This document shows positions 1 through 7,081 of a DNA stretch of 10,996 bases, piece after piece. The DNA is taken from contig CALEPD010000037.1 of NCBI GenBank assembly GCA_937910265.1, positions 1-10,996 on the forward strand, in the 5' to 3' direction. The translations under genes and the position numbers were made by a program. Below the pieces are notes generated by a model, which was not told the origin of the DNA, did not search any database, and saw only the letters and a program-made list of their open reading frames with translations. The stretch is from an uncultured Bacteroidales bacterium (GTDB lineage: Bacteria; Bacteroidota; Bacteroidia; Bacteroidales; P3). Positions within the stretch are counted from its first letter, which is position 1; each line of letters begins with the position of its first letter.

Positions 1-513
1 TTCAATATAATAACGAGATTTATATGTATTTATTTTATTATCAGCGATTTAAATTCTAGAGGTTACCTAATAGAGACTTCTAATTTTATACCATTTTCGA
101 TTTTAAAGTAGTTCTATGCGATTTTTCGCGAAGTCCGTTGAGCAAAAAAACAAACAAAACAACACTGCAAAGTTACAGATTTATTTCTTACCTGACAAGT
201 TTTTCTATTCGTTTCATATAAAGAATGATAATCTATTATTGTCCAACACATTACATCCTCCTTAATTTACCCCCTCGCAACTGTTCCGGTGGCATGGTAC
301 CTTCACAAAACTGCCGTCGACAATCACACACTCTTTCATTATCAGATTGTTGGGTTCGAGAAAAGCGTAAAGTTTGGGGACTGATGCTCGAAGACATTCT
401 TTCTCACAAGTTCCTCACAGAAAAGACTATTGTTCTTACCTTAACAGGGTATTGATTAGTTGGATTTACACCGGACATTAAACAGTACAGGACATGGTTG
501 CGAATTTTGACTA
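1..513. other. Intergenic region, no supported gene
   Basis: No convincing coding sequence is visible on either strand. Positions 1-235 are very AT-rich, with a leftward promoter candidate at about 168-198. Positions 240-460 have a more balanced, gene-like composition. Their only open frame of any length is 76 codons on the plus strand (225-455), and it resembles no family I know. No clear hairpin terminator is visible just beyond the recO stop at 514. Confidence 0.6.
168..198 (-). promoter_or_regulatory. Leftward Bacteroidota-type promoter candidate
   Basis: Read on the minus strand, positions 175-168 give TAACTTTG, a full match to the TAnnTTTG -7 consensus used by the primary sigma factor of Bacteroidota. 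About 20 bp upstream is CTTG (199-196), a partial match to the -33 TTTG element. Transcription would start at about 160 and run off the left edge. No start codon followed by an open frame is seen between 160 and 1 on that strand, so the gene served lies outside the window. Confidence 0.5.
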
Positions 514-1218
514 TCAAGCCAAAACCGAGTGAAGTATGTGATGGGAATGGAAGTCACTGAAGTCTGCCACATGGAGTTGATAATAATTCAATAGCAAATT
601 AATCAGCTCGATACGATCATTGAGACAAGCTAACGGACAAGGCATGCCTGTGTGCATAGAATCGAGATACTGATGCAGCAACATTGATTGGCTGAGATTG
701 AGCGATGAGGATGAGGAAACCGGCAAGAACGACCCTTCGCGCAGATCGAAATAAGGCCTGCATGCATCGAAATCGTTGCGGGGTTCGACACCTAAAAAGT
801 GGGCGGTATGCAACAAAAAACTGACAGGAAGGTTCGGGTCGCATGAATTTTGGACTGCCGACATATACTCAAACAGGGGAACATTCGGCTCATCTTCACG
901 CAAGGTTTTATACAACAACTCTGTCATGAAAAAACGTAACGCGGCATTAATTGCGTCGGGTTGGCAAAAGGATGCTGCTGAAGAAGAAAGATGAATATCC
1001 TTGATGAAATTCAATTTCTTTTTTGGGTTATTATAAACCACCAAATCAAGAAATGTCAGCGGCTGGAACAAATTTTGCCGGACACGGCTCTTTGCTGACC
1101 TTACGCCTTTAACGAGATACGACTTTGTGCCCAGATGGCGCGTAAATATTTTAACTATAACAGACGATTCGGAATAATTGACAGTATGAAGCACAAAACC
1201 TTGAGTAGCAAGCAACAT
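514..1218 (-). CDS. recO: DNA repair protein RecO
   Basis: RecO acts in the cytoplasm with RecF and RecR. It anneals single-stranded DNA and helps load RecA onto SSB-coated gaps. The 234-residue product has a normal length for the family. The first ~75 residues fit the RecO N-terminal OB fold: an opening with G-F-V-L-H, then Y-S-E-S-S-V-I-V and F-T-R-H-L-G, then K-G-V-R. The rest is mainly helical and includes a G-V-E-P-R-N segment followed by P-Y-F-D-L-R-E-G, typical of Bacteroidota RecO. I see no CxxC pairs of the zinc finger found in some RecO proteins. It is the last gene of the cluster, 8 nt after the porZ-like stop, so it is probably cotranscribed with it. Confidence 0.93.
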   Translation of the reverse strand: MLLATQGFVLHTVNYSESSVIVKIFTRHLGTKSYLVKGVRSAKSRVRQNLFQPLTFLDLVVYNNPKKKLNFIKDIHLSSSAASFCQPDAINAALRFFMTELLYKTLREDEPNVPLFEYMSAVQNSCDPNLPVSFLLHTAHFLGVEPRNDFDACRPYFDLREGSFLPVSSSSSLNLSQSMLLHQYLDSMHTGMPCPLACLNDRIELINLLLNYYQLHVADFSDFHSHHILHSVLA

Positions 1219-1226
1219 ATCGAAAC

Positions 1227-3542
1227 CTATCTAACAATTAACACTTTTGCCACCGACCTCATCTGCCCATTTTCATCGGAGGCAAAAACATAATAGACTC
1301 CACTTGCCACTTTTTCACCCGTTTGGGTGCGACCGTTCCAAACGGCCTGGCCACCGTCGGCAGTGGTGGCATAAACAGTTTGTCCGGCAGTGTTGGTGAC
1401 ATGGACCACTGCATTGCGGCTGAATCCTTTGATTGCAATGGAGCCGTCGTAATCGGGACGAACAGGATTGGGGAATACCTTGATACGACTCTGCGGATAG
1501 TTTTCAGCCTGGGTAGCAGTACCTCTATAAGACTGCAACCCTTTGTCGGTACCCACAAAAACCTCACCGGAAGCAGGCAAGACTGAGACTGAAACAATTT
1601 TATCGGAAAAGATTGGACTGTTGGTTGTGGTGAAATGCAGCAGTTCCTCCTGTCCGTTGGCAGAAATCAAATACACGCCACCGGAAGCCGTACCGACCCA
1701 TTTGCGATTGGCGCCATCGACAGCAATACAGGTGACATTTTCGTAAGCCATGAGGTATTCGACTTGTCCGTCTTCGGAATAAAGGATATTGCTACATGTA
1801 ACGGGAGACTCCTCCCCTTCCCCACCGTTGAGGAATGCCTTGTAGGCATCATATATAACCTTGATACCCTTATTGGTACCTATCCATACTTCGCCGTCAA
1901 GGTCCACTGCCATACAATTAACACTGCTTGTCTCAACCTTGCTACCCTTGTTGGGATTGACGTAGGCCATTTGAGATTCGCCGTCGTGCACATAAATGCA
2001 GTTTGCCCGTCCAGAGAACCATTTGTAGTTGCGAAAGTCATCGCAACCAATCTTGTCGATTTCATTACCACCGACCATATCCTCAGTATCAAACCCCTGC
2101 CATTGGCCTTGGTTTGTTCTCACAACCAACCCGTTGCGCTGCTTCGAATTTATAATCCAAGCATTGCCGTCGTCATCGAAAGCGACGCCACCTACACGAA
2201 TACTCTTAAAATCACCTACAGTATATGCACTCAACACCCCATCTGTATTGGTGTCAGAGTAAATATCGCGAACAGTACCATCCACTATACGAACAACTCC
2301 GCTACCCCATGAAGCGGCCAGCATCTCTGTGGTGTCCTGCGGGTTTACCGAGACATCGAGCACATCAAAATATCCGTGGCCATTGTTGTCCAGTTGACTC
2401 CATTTATTGTTGCGATATACATATACATTACCATTGATATAGGCGTTATCGAAGGTGGAACGCTTGCCACCGGGGCACACCAACATAGAGGATGAAAACG
2501 GAACCAGTTTATATACATTGTCCGAAACAGGTGCATTTGGAGCGAACGAGTGCCATTGCCCGTCGCCTGTACGCATAAGGAGACCTGCCCAAGTATGTCC
2601 AATAAATAGTGTGCCGTCATTGGCAGCGACGTCAGCATCGCAAACATCGAGGGAACCATGGATCCATTCTGAAGCGGAATCCACCAAGCGCAATTCTGAA
2701 TCATACCATTCGACCTTATTGGAGTAGGCTACAATGAAATAATTCCCTGAGTGACGGAAGTCAACAATATGACCTTGCAGCCAATTTTCAAATTTCCCGG
2801 AATCGTTGAGTTTAAATAAAGTGACCTGTTGAGGATCGACGGAATAACCCGCAACGAACAGTCTATCGTCCATCATTGCCAAATTATCTATATACATGTC
2901 ACCGATATTTGCTGTATCGGCGACCCATACATGTGCCAAATTCAGAAAAGCGCCGCTAACAGGGGCCTTCTTCAATCCTTCGGCGGTGGCGGCATAAATG
3001 TTTTTCTGACTGAAGGCGATATCGTACACCGGGATAGATTGACCATCGGAGCCAATATAATAGGTATCCTTGATTTCTTTACGGTCGAGATCGATTACCA
3101 CAATACCAAATCCGCAAGCCAGATAGGCATACCCACTATTGAAAGTAATGTTGTACACCGATTTATCGCCTGGGATGTCACTCCGCTTGATATCAGAAAG
3201 ATTATAGACTTCATTGTTGTAAATCAAATCGATATTAGCATTGGAATAGGCCACCACAAGATAATCGGTCTTTATATCGTATGAAAAACACTGCACACCC
3301 ACATCCGAGAGGCCTGTACTTTTGGTCATCGGGGTGATTGCATGCGACACCCTATCGAACATGAACATACCATTGAAACCCGCAACATAAACCTTATCGT
3401 CAAGAGCCTGTACTTTGTTGATGCAAGTGAACGCCACATGGTCACGCCATGTGCCGATAGCCTGCTGCGCCGACAGATAAAAATGGGACACCGTCAACAG
3501 CAGAAACAATACTTTCTTGAAAAAAAAACTCCGGCCACTCAT
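1227..3542 (-). CDS. porZ: PorZ-like type IX secretion beta-propeller protein
   Basis: PorZ of Porphyromonas gingivalis is a surface protein needed for type IX secretion. It has two beta-propellers and a C-terminal sorting-type domain, and it works with the PorU sortase in attaching cargo to A-LPS. This 771-residue product has the same plan. It has a signal peptide (basic F-F-F-K-K, hydrophobic core, S-A-Q cleavage area) and long stretches of propeller blades with recurrent [VW]-x-G-T-x-x-G motifs. Its last ~85 residues are a T9SS sorting domain with F-P-N-P-V, a G-Q-T-V strand, a W-N-G turn, S-G-V-Y-Y and a basic end. The frame stays open up to 3614, but I chose the ATG at 3542. It sits directly before the signal peptide and overlaps the mreD stop as ATGA, which suggests translational coupling. 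It could be a paralogue rather than the true PorZ orthologue. Confidence 0.85.
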   Translation of the reverse strand: MSGRSFFFKKVLFLLLTVSHFYLSAQQAIGTWRDHVAFTCINKVQALDDKVYVAGFNGMFMFDRVSHAITPMTKSTGLSDVGVQCFSYDIKTDYLVVAYSNANIDLIYNNEVYNLSDIKRSDIPGDKSVYNITFNSGYAYLACGFGIVVIDLDRKEIKDTYYIGSDGQSIPVYDIAFSQKNIYAATAEGLKKAPVSGAFLNLAHVWVADTANIGDMYIDNLAMMDDRLFVAGYSVDPQQVTLFKLNDSGKFENWLQGHIVDFRHSGNYFIVAYSNKVEWYDSELRLVDSASEWIHGSLDVCDADVAANDGTLFIGHTWAGLLMRTGDGQWHSFAPNAPVSDNVYKLVPFSSSMLVCPGGKRSTFDNAYINGNVYVYRNNKWSQLDNNGHGYFDVLDVSVNPQDTTEMLAASWGSGVVRIVDGTVRDIYSDTNTDGVLSAYTVGDFKSIRVGGVAFDDDGNAWIINSKQRNGLVVRTNQGQWQGFDTEDMVGGNEIDKIGCDDFRNYKWFSGRANCIYVHDGESQMAYVNPNKGSKVETSSVNCMAVDLDGEVWIGTNKGIKVIYDAYKAFLNGGEGEESPVTCSNILYSEDGQVEYLMAYENVTCIAVDGANRKWVGTASGGVYLISANGQEELLHFTTTNSPIFSDKIVSVSVLPASGEVFVGTDKGLQSYRGTATQAENYPQSRIKVFPNPVRPDYDGSIAIKGFSRNAVVHVTNTAGQTVYATTADGGQAVWNGRTQTGEKVASGVYYVFASDENGQMRSVAKVLIVR

Positions 3543-4063
3543 AACGAACCCCTTTTTGCCGGAATGAAAACAACTTGCAGCAGTACCGACAATAGTGTCG
3601 AAACAAGGGCACATGCCGCAGCAGAAAAGAGGATTCTCCCTATTTCATGAAAGTCCATATACACCCATGAATAATAGAGAACTCCATATATGAACATCAT
3701 CAATAAAAGATATATCACAAACTGTTGTGGTACAACAGAGCGGATGCTTGGACTGGAAATGACAACGGGCTCGTCATGCGTAAGCATTCGATTGGCAAAA
3801 AGGATACGAAGATATGCGACGAATGTAGAGCAAAACGCATGTAACCCCAACACATTGGAAGAAATGTCGATGAGAAGTCCCGTCACAAAAGCCACCGAAA
3901 GCAGAAATAATTTGTTCATATTGGTGGGCAGCATCAGAATGAATAGAACAAACAGAAATGGTGTGAACATGCCGGCGATAGTGATGTTGTTGAGTACAAC
4001 AATCTGCAACAACAAGATAGCCAAGAATCTGATAATATTTAAAACCACTATATTCACTGTCAA
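3539..4063 (-). CDS. mreD: Rod shape-determining protein MreD
   Basis: MreD is an inner-membrane part of the elongasome that works with MreC, MreB, RodA and PBP2 in lateral-wall peptidoglycan synthesis. The 174-residue product is almost entirely hydrophobic, with about five membrane segments (near residues 5-25, 32-48, 52-75, 113-133 and 143-168). It contains the typical G-L-L-I-D turn of the family followed by G-L-H-A-F. The start is inferred to be TTG at 4063-4061. The next in-frame ATG lies 30 codons later and would remove the first membrane segment. This TTG overlaps the mreC stop by 4 nt (TTGA), and the mreD stop overlaps the porZ-like ATG (ATGA), so it sits mid-operon under translational coupling. 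Confidence 0.9.
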   Translation of the reverse strand: MTVNIVVLNIIRFLAILLLQIVVLNNITIAGMFTPFLFVLFILMLPTNMNKLFLLSVAFVTGLLIDISSNVLGLHAFCSTFVAYLRILFANRMLTHDEPVVISSPSIRSVVPQQFVIYLLLMMFIYGVLYYSWVYMDFHEIGRILFSAAACALVSTLLSVLLQVVFIPAKRGSL

Positions 4064-4893
4064 TTCAATTGTAATGTACGGTTCATCAAAGTATCCTGCT
4101 CATCACGGAAAAGATTGTTCACTATATAAACGTGATTAAGTTTATTAAAGTCTGTGGCCAGGCGGATTTTGACTCTATAAAATCCGCTGCCGGGCTTGGA
4201 CGAGAGTGCGACAACATATCCAACCATTTCGCCTTCCGGGAAATCGTTAGCAAGACCGGACGTAACCACTGTATCGTTTTTATAAAGCTTGTGAGTGGTA
4301 GGAATATCCACCACATGGGCATAGCGGTAGTCGCTTCCATCCCATTCGAGCGTTCCGTTTGAATCAGTACGTTTGATTTTCACACTGTTGCGACTATCGG
4401 AATGCAGAACTGGCATGATTGTTGAAAAATTGGCCGTTGTATTGACCACAACACCCACCATGCCTTGAGGTGAAACCACTGCCATGTCAACCATTACTCC
4501 ATGGTTTTCACCCTTATTAATCATGATGTAATTGTTACGGTTGGTCCAAGAGTTCTTAATCACCCCGGCTTCGATGTAAGAATATTGCTGCTTGTATACT
4601 GTATCGTTTACGACAAACTCCTTGTTGGTATAACTGATATAGGAGGACTCGAGTTGGGCACGCAATCGTGCATTTTCTTCGGCCAAAGCCTCATTCTGGT
4701 GTTTTAACCCGAAATATTCTGTAACAGACCTCACAACCGAATGGATTCCACCTGATATGGCGTTTCCGGTTGAAACCAGCTTGGCACTCTGATAATAACC
4801 ATTTCGTGTGATAAGCACTATGGACAATATCTCCAAAAAGAGGAAAAGAAAGAAATAGTTATATTTTCTCAGAAAATCGAAAAGTGCCCTCAT
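4060..4893 (-). CDS. mreC: Rod shape-determining protein MreC
   Basis: MreC is a bitopic inner-membrane protein whose periplasmic part links MreB and MreD to PBP2 during cell elongation. The 277-residue product begins with a short basic cytoplasmic stretch, then one membrane helix (about residues 12-29). A coiled-coil follows (about 61-86, with H-Q-N-E-A-L-A-E-E-N-A-R-L). The rest is the beta-rich MreC domain, including the conserved I-N-K-G-x-x-x-G-V and the S-x-x-G-M-V-G-V-V motifs, and a late S-G-L-A-N-D-F-P-E-G segment. Length and order match Bacteroidota MreC. It starts 6 nt after the gmk stop and overlaps mreD. No mreB is adjacent, which is less usual. Confidence 0.94.
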   Translation of the reverse strand: MRALFDFLRKYNYFFLFLFLEILSIVLITRNGYYQSAKLVSTGNAISGGIHSVVRSVTEYFGLKHQNEALAEENARLRAQLESSYISYTNKEFVVNDTVYKQQYSYIEAGVIKNSWTNRNNYIMINKGENHGVMVDMAVVSPQGMVGVVVNTTANFSTIMPVLHSDSRNSVKIKRTDSNGTLEWDGSDYRYAHVVDIPTTHKLYKNDTVVTSGLANDFPEGEMVGYVVALSSKPGSGFYRVKIRLATDFNKLNHVYIVNNLFRDEQDTLMNRTLQLN

Positions 4894-4899
4894 AGCATA

Positions 4900-5469
4900 T
4901 CAATTTTTCAGATAATCCAATATAACCTGCTCTGTTTGGTTAACGGCATTCTGCAAAACATCGTTGACAATGGTGACATCAAAACAACCCGACTCTTTCA
5001 ACTCTGCGGCAGAACGGTCGAGACGTTTGACGATATCCTCTTCCTTCTCAGTCCCTCTACCTCTGAGTCTCGACTCAAGCACCTGTATGCTTGGAGGCAT
5101 GACAAAGATAGACAGCGCGTCATCTCCAAAGTATTTCTTCAGATTTTTCCCTCCGTTCACGTCAACGTCGAAGATTATCACATTGCCCTTATCCCAGATG
5201 CGGTCGACCTCAGATTTAAGGGTGCCGTAACATGTGCCCTGATACACTTCCTCCCATTCGAGAAAAAGGTCTTTCGACACCCTATATGCAAACTCTTCAG
5301 GGGTGAGGAAATAGTAGTGCACTCCATCCTGCTCACCTGGTCGGGGCTTGCGACTGGTTGCTGAAATCGAAAACTCGAAACAATCAAAACGCTTCATTAT
5401 TTCACCGATTATGGTAGTCTTGCCACAACCTGAAGGAGCTGAAAAAAGGATGGCCTTTCTGTTGTTCAT
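4900..5469 (-). CDS. gmk: Guanylate kinase
   Basis: Guanylate kinase transfers phosphate from ATP to GMP, giving GDP in the cytoplasm, and is an essential step in GTP/dGTP supply. The 189-residue product has the usual length. The P-loop is A-P-S-G-C-G-K-T (residues 11-18). The guanylate kinase signature is complete at residues 38-54 (T-S-R-K-P-R, then E-Q-D-G and Y-Y-F), including the GMP-binding residues. A lid-like arginine region R-L-R-G-R-G-T-E follows, with D-x-D-V-N-G before it as in the family. It is the first gene of the leftward cluster. A 138-bp gap with a weak promoter candidate separates it from the upstream Pro-Glu protein gene. The cysteine inside the P-loop is a mild variation. 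Confidence 0.97.
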   Translation of the reverse strand: MNNRKAILFSAPSGCGKTTIIGEIMKRFDCFEFSISATSRKPRPGEQDGVHYYFLTPEEFAYRVSKDLFLEWEEVYQGTCYGTLKSEVDRIWDKGNVIIFDVDVNGGKNLKKYFGDDALSIFVMPPSIQVLESRLRGRGTEKEEDIVKRLDRSAAELKESGCFDVTIVNDVLQNAVNQTEQVILDYLKN

Positions 5470-5552
5470 AGGAGAAATGTTATTATTAAACGATTGGGGA
5501 TGCTCATGATTTCAGACTATTCGGAGGCGTATTCAACCCATTGAAAAAAGAG

Positions 5553-5585
5553 CAAAAGCATAGTCTATTCATTATCATGTTTCAA
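5553..5585 (-). promoter_or_regulatory. Weak promoter candidate for the gmk operon
   Basis: On the minus strand, positions 5560-5553 read TGCTTTTG, one mismatch from the Bacteroidota -7 consensus TAnnTTTG. A TTG lies about 22 bp upstream (5585-5583), slightly wide of the usual spacing. A start near 5546 would give a leader of about 77 nt before the gmk ATG at 5469. The match is imperfect, and read-through from the upstream gene is an alternative because no clear terminator lies between them. Confidence 0.3.
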
Positions 5586-5607
5586 CGCCACTACAAGCCA
5601 CCCCACC

Positions 5608-6630
5608 TTAAAACTTACGGTCGATAATTTTGTAGAAGTTCTTCACCACAACCGACGACTCATCCCAATTATAGTGCTGAGCAATTGTAGCAATATATGC
5701 CAACGCCTCGGATTTATCAGCCATATCGTTCAATTTCAATATACACTCGTTGTAGGCACGTATATTGCTTGTGAACAGTTGTTCGACAAAACTGAATTTG
5801 TCGTTTATGTTGATAATTGTACGCAAATCGGCTATTTTGCGGTTTACGACCTTTTGTCCAAGCGTTCCTTCAGCATAGTTGGTTGTTGGCTTAAGTGTTT
5901 CTCCCAAGGGTACATTTTGTCCTTGCTCGTTCTTTCTTGTGATAAAATCGAACAAAGATGGTTGCTGCGCTGCGGCATCCTTGTGTTGTGGCTTCGGTTC
6001 AACCACCTGGGCATCGGCACTGGGTTCCGGTTCCGACACAGGTTCGGGCTCAGGTTCCGGAGACATTTCAACGGGTATCGGTTCTGGCTCCGGAATTGGT
6101 TCAGAAATTGGCTCGGGCACCGGAATTGGTTCGGGAATTGGTTCGGGAGCGACCTCTATTGGTTCTGGCTCTACAACTGGGGCAGTCTCTACATTGACAG
6201 CCGAATCAACCTTAGAATCTTCTTCGGGCAATACATCCACTGGCTGTTGTTCGTCGATTGCGACAGCTTGATCCAAGATAGACTGCTCAGGCTCATCCAT
6301 TTGGGCATCGAATAGATCATCGTTATCTCCTTGCTCAATCTCAGACATAACCGCTACCGGCACAACGACAGTATCGGGAGCAAACTGCAAATCTGTATCT
6401 TTTTGGGCTTCTGGCTCAGGCACTTCAGGCTTTTTCTCTTCCTGCAAAGTATCAGCAACCGGCGGCAAACTGGTTGCCATAGCTAAAGCCTCAGCATACG
6501 TCTCGCGAAGCATTTGCAGCAACAAATCGAGCTCCAATTGAGATACCACTCCCTTGCTCTGTTTCATCTGAGCAATCAGAGCTACCAGACGTTGAACCTT
6601 CTCGTCCAAAATTCCGTAGTGATTTTCCAT
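5608..6630 (-). CDS. Conserved hypothetical protein with Pro-Glu linker
   Basis: Function unknown. The 340-residue product has three parts. An N-terminal helical segment (about residues 1-55) is rich in Leu, Gln and Glu. A long acidic, low-complexity middle (about 60-215) culminates in a Pro-Glu repeat tract (151-204) of P-E-P-I and P-E-P-E units. A C-terminal ~100 residues are predicted helical, with conserved-looking I-A-D-L-R, I-N-D-K-F-S-F-V-E-Q-L-F and A-Y-N-E-C-I motifs. I associate this C-terminal pattern (a short I-N-D-[KR]-F followed by E-x-L-F) with uncharacterised Bacteroidota proteins. There is no signal peptide or membrane helix, so it is probably cytoplasmic, and the tract may act as a stiff spacer. 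It is codirectional with gmk but 138 bp away, so it may be a separate unit. Its own promoter candidate lies at 6709-6716. Confidence 0.85.
   Translation of the reverse strand: MENHYGILDEKVQRLVALIAQMKQSKGVVSQLELDLLLQMLRETYAEALAMATSLPPVADTLQEEKKPEVPEPEAQKDTDLQFAPDTVVVPVAVMSEIEQGDNDDLFDAQMDEPEQSILDQAVAIDEQQPVDVLPEEDSKVDSAVNVETAPVVEPEPIEVAPEPIPEPIPVPEPISEPIPEPEPIPVEMSPEPEPEPVSEPEPSADAQVVEPKPQHKDAAAQQPSLFDFITRKNEQGQNVPLGETLKPTTNYAEGTLGQKVVNRKIADLRTIININDKFSFVEQLFTSNIRAYNECILKLNDMADKSEALAYIATIAQHYNWDESSVVVKNFYKIIDRKF
6019..6180 (-). repeat. Pro-Glu coding repeat tract
   Basis: This in-gene low-complexity tract encodes residues 151-204 of the hypothetical protein at 5608-6630. On the plus strand it shows as near-repeats of GGTTC, GGCTC and GGAATTGG units, for example CGGAATTGGTTC at 6091 and again at 6121. 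Units are multiples of 3 nt, so gain or loss of a unit would change linker length without breaking the frame. Confidence 0.8.
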
Positions 6631-6708
6631 TACACTATGCTTTTAACAAAATATTGAATACTATGTGATTAAAGAAATATATGGATATAGAATCCCTTTG
6701 TAAAATTA

Positions 6709-6716
6709 CAAATGTA
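6709..6716 (-). promoter_or_regulatory. Promoter -7 element for the Pro-Glu protein gene
   Basis: The minus strand reads TACATTTG, a full match to TAnnTTTG. The start would be near 6702, giving a ~70-nt leader to the ATG at 6630. A clear -33 TTTG at the usual 19-20 bp spacing is not present, only a T-rich run; a TTTG lies 11 bp upstream. Confidence 0.45.
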
Positions 6717-6783
6717 TACGCACGCGACAAAGAAAAAAAACATAAAGTTATTAAAGATAGTCGGTTGATAACTCTTTTTTTTG

Positions 6784-6791
6784 TATTTTTG
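6784..6791 (+). promoter_or_regulatory. Promoter -7 element for the M16 peptidase gene
   Basis: TATTTTTG matches TAnnTTTG exactly. A GGTTG (6763-6767) upstream may be a weak -33 element, at 16 bp spacing. Initiation would fall near 6798, giving an A/T-rich leader of about 48 nt before the ATG at 6846. This location argues against any longer N-terminus for the peptidase. Confidence 0.5.
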
Positions 6792-6845
6792 AAAAAACAA
6801 AACCATTTTAAGGAACTAAATAATCAATTAAATAACAATAAAGTA

Positions 6846-7070
6846 ATGAAACAGTTGAAATCATTTATCACGTTTTTCGTGGCAACCTTCGTTATAGGTG
6901 GCCACATTATTGGTCAAAACCAATATACGTACAAAACCTACCCGAACGACCCCCTGCAGGTACGGGAATACACTCTTGACAATGGGTTGAAAGTGTTTAT
7001 GAGCGTATACAAAGACCGTCCCACCGTGCAGACCTACATAGCTGTACGCGCCATACGGACTACACCCTGA
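6846..7070 (+). pseudogene. M16 zinc peptidase, N-terminal fragment (frameshifted)
   Basis: This 74-codon frame starts with a signal peptide (basic M-K-Q-L-K, hydrophobic core, cleavage around G-Q-N). It continues with Y-T-L-D-N-G-L-K-V-F-M-S and V-Q-T-Y-I-A-V-R-A, the first two beta-strands of an M16 (insulinase/pitrilysin-like) domain. After V-R-A the frame leaves the family pattern and stops at 7068-7070. The rest of the peptidase continues in another frame from about 7052, so codon phase moves back by one base. That equals a net loss of 1, 4 or 7 bases. The frame is open further upstream to 6681, but that part crosses the promoter and is not protein-like. As it stands the fragment cannot be catalytic. 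An assembly or read error is possible. Confidence 0.85.
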
Positions 7071-7081
7071 ACGGGAAAACG

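Noticed and set aside
117..130. Small hairpin GCGA-TTTT-TCGC as a terminator or regulatory RNA
   Set aside because: The stem has only four good pairs and no T tract of note, so chance is an adequate explanation in AT-rich DNA.
225..455. 76-codon plus-strand open frame as a gene
   Set aside because: No recognised motif, cysteine-rich and irregular composition, and no promoter in the right place. Kept only as a possible remnant.
1635..2312. 225-codon plus-strand frame within the porZ-like gene
   Set aside because: Antisense to a well-supported protein with propeller and sorting-domain motifs, so it is a shadow frame.
6019..6180. CRISPR-like or tandem-repeat array
   Set aside because: The repeats are short, imperfect, in-frame codons for Pro-Glu units, without unique spacers of fixed length.
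5674..6315. 213-codon plus-strand frame rich in Phe, Arg and Trp
   Set aside because: Antisense to the Pro-Glu repeat. Its F/R/W/G repetition is the direct product of the complementary repeat DNA.
6681..6845. N-terminal extension of the M16 fragment from 6681
   Set aside because: It crosses AT-rich DNA with the -7 element at 6784-6791 and would mask a clear signal peptide starting at 6846.
6980..7070. Programmed -1 ribosomal frameshift in the M16 gene
   Set aside because: No X-XXY-YYZ slippery heptamer in phase and no obvious downstream stem or pseudoknot. Residues expected around the junction also seem to be missing, favouring a deletion.
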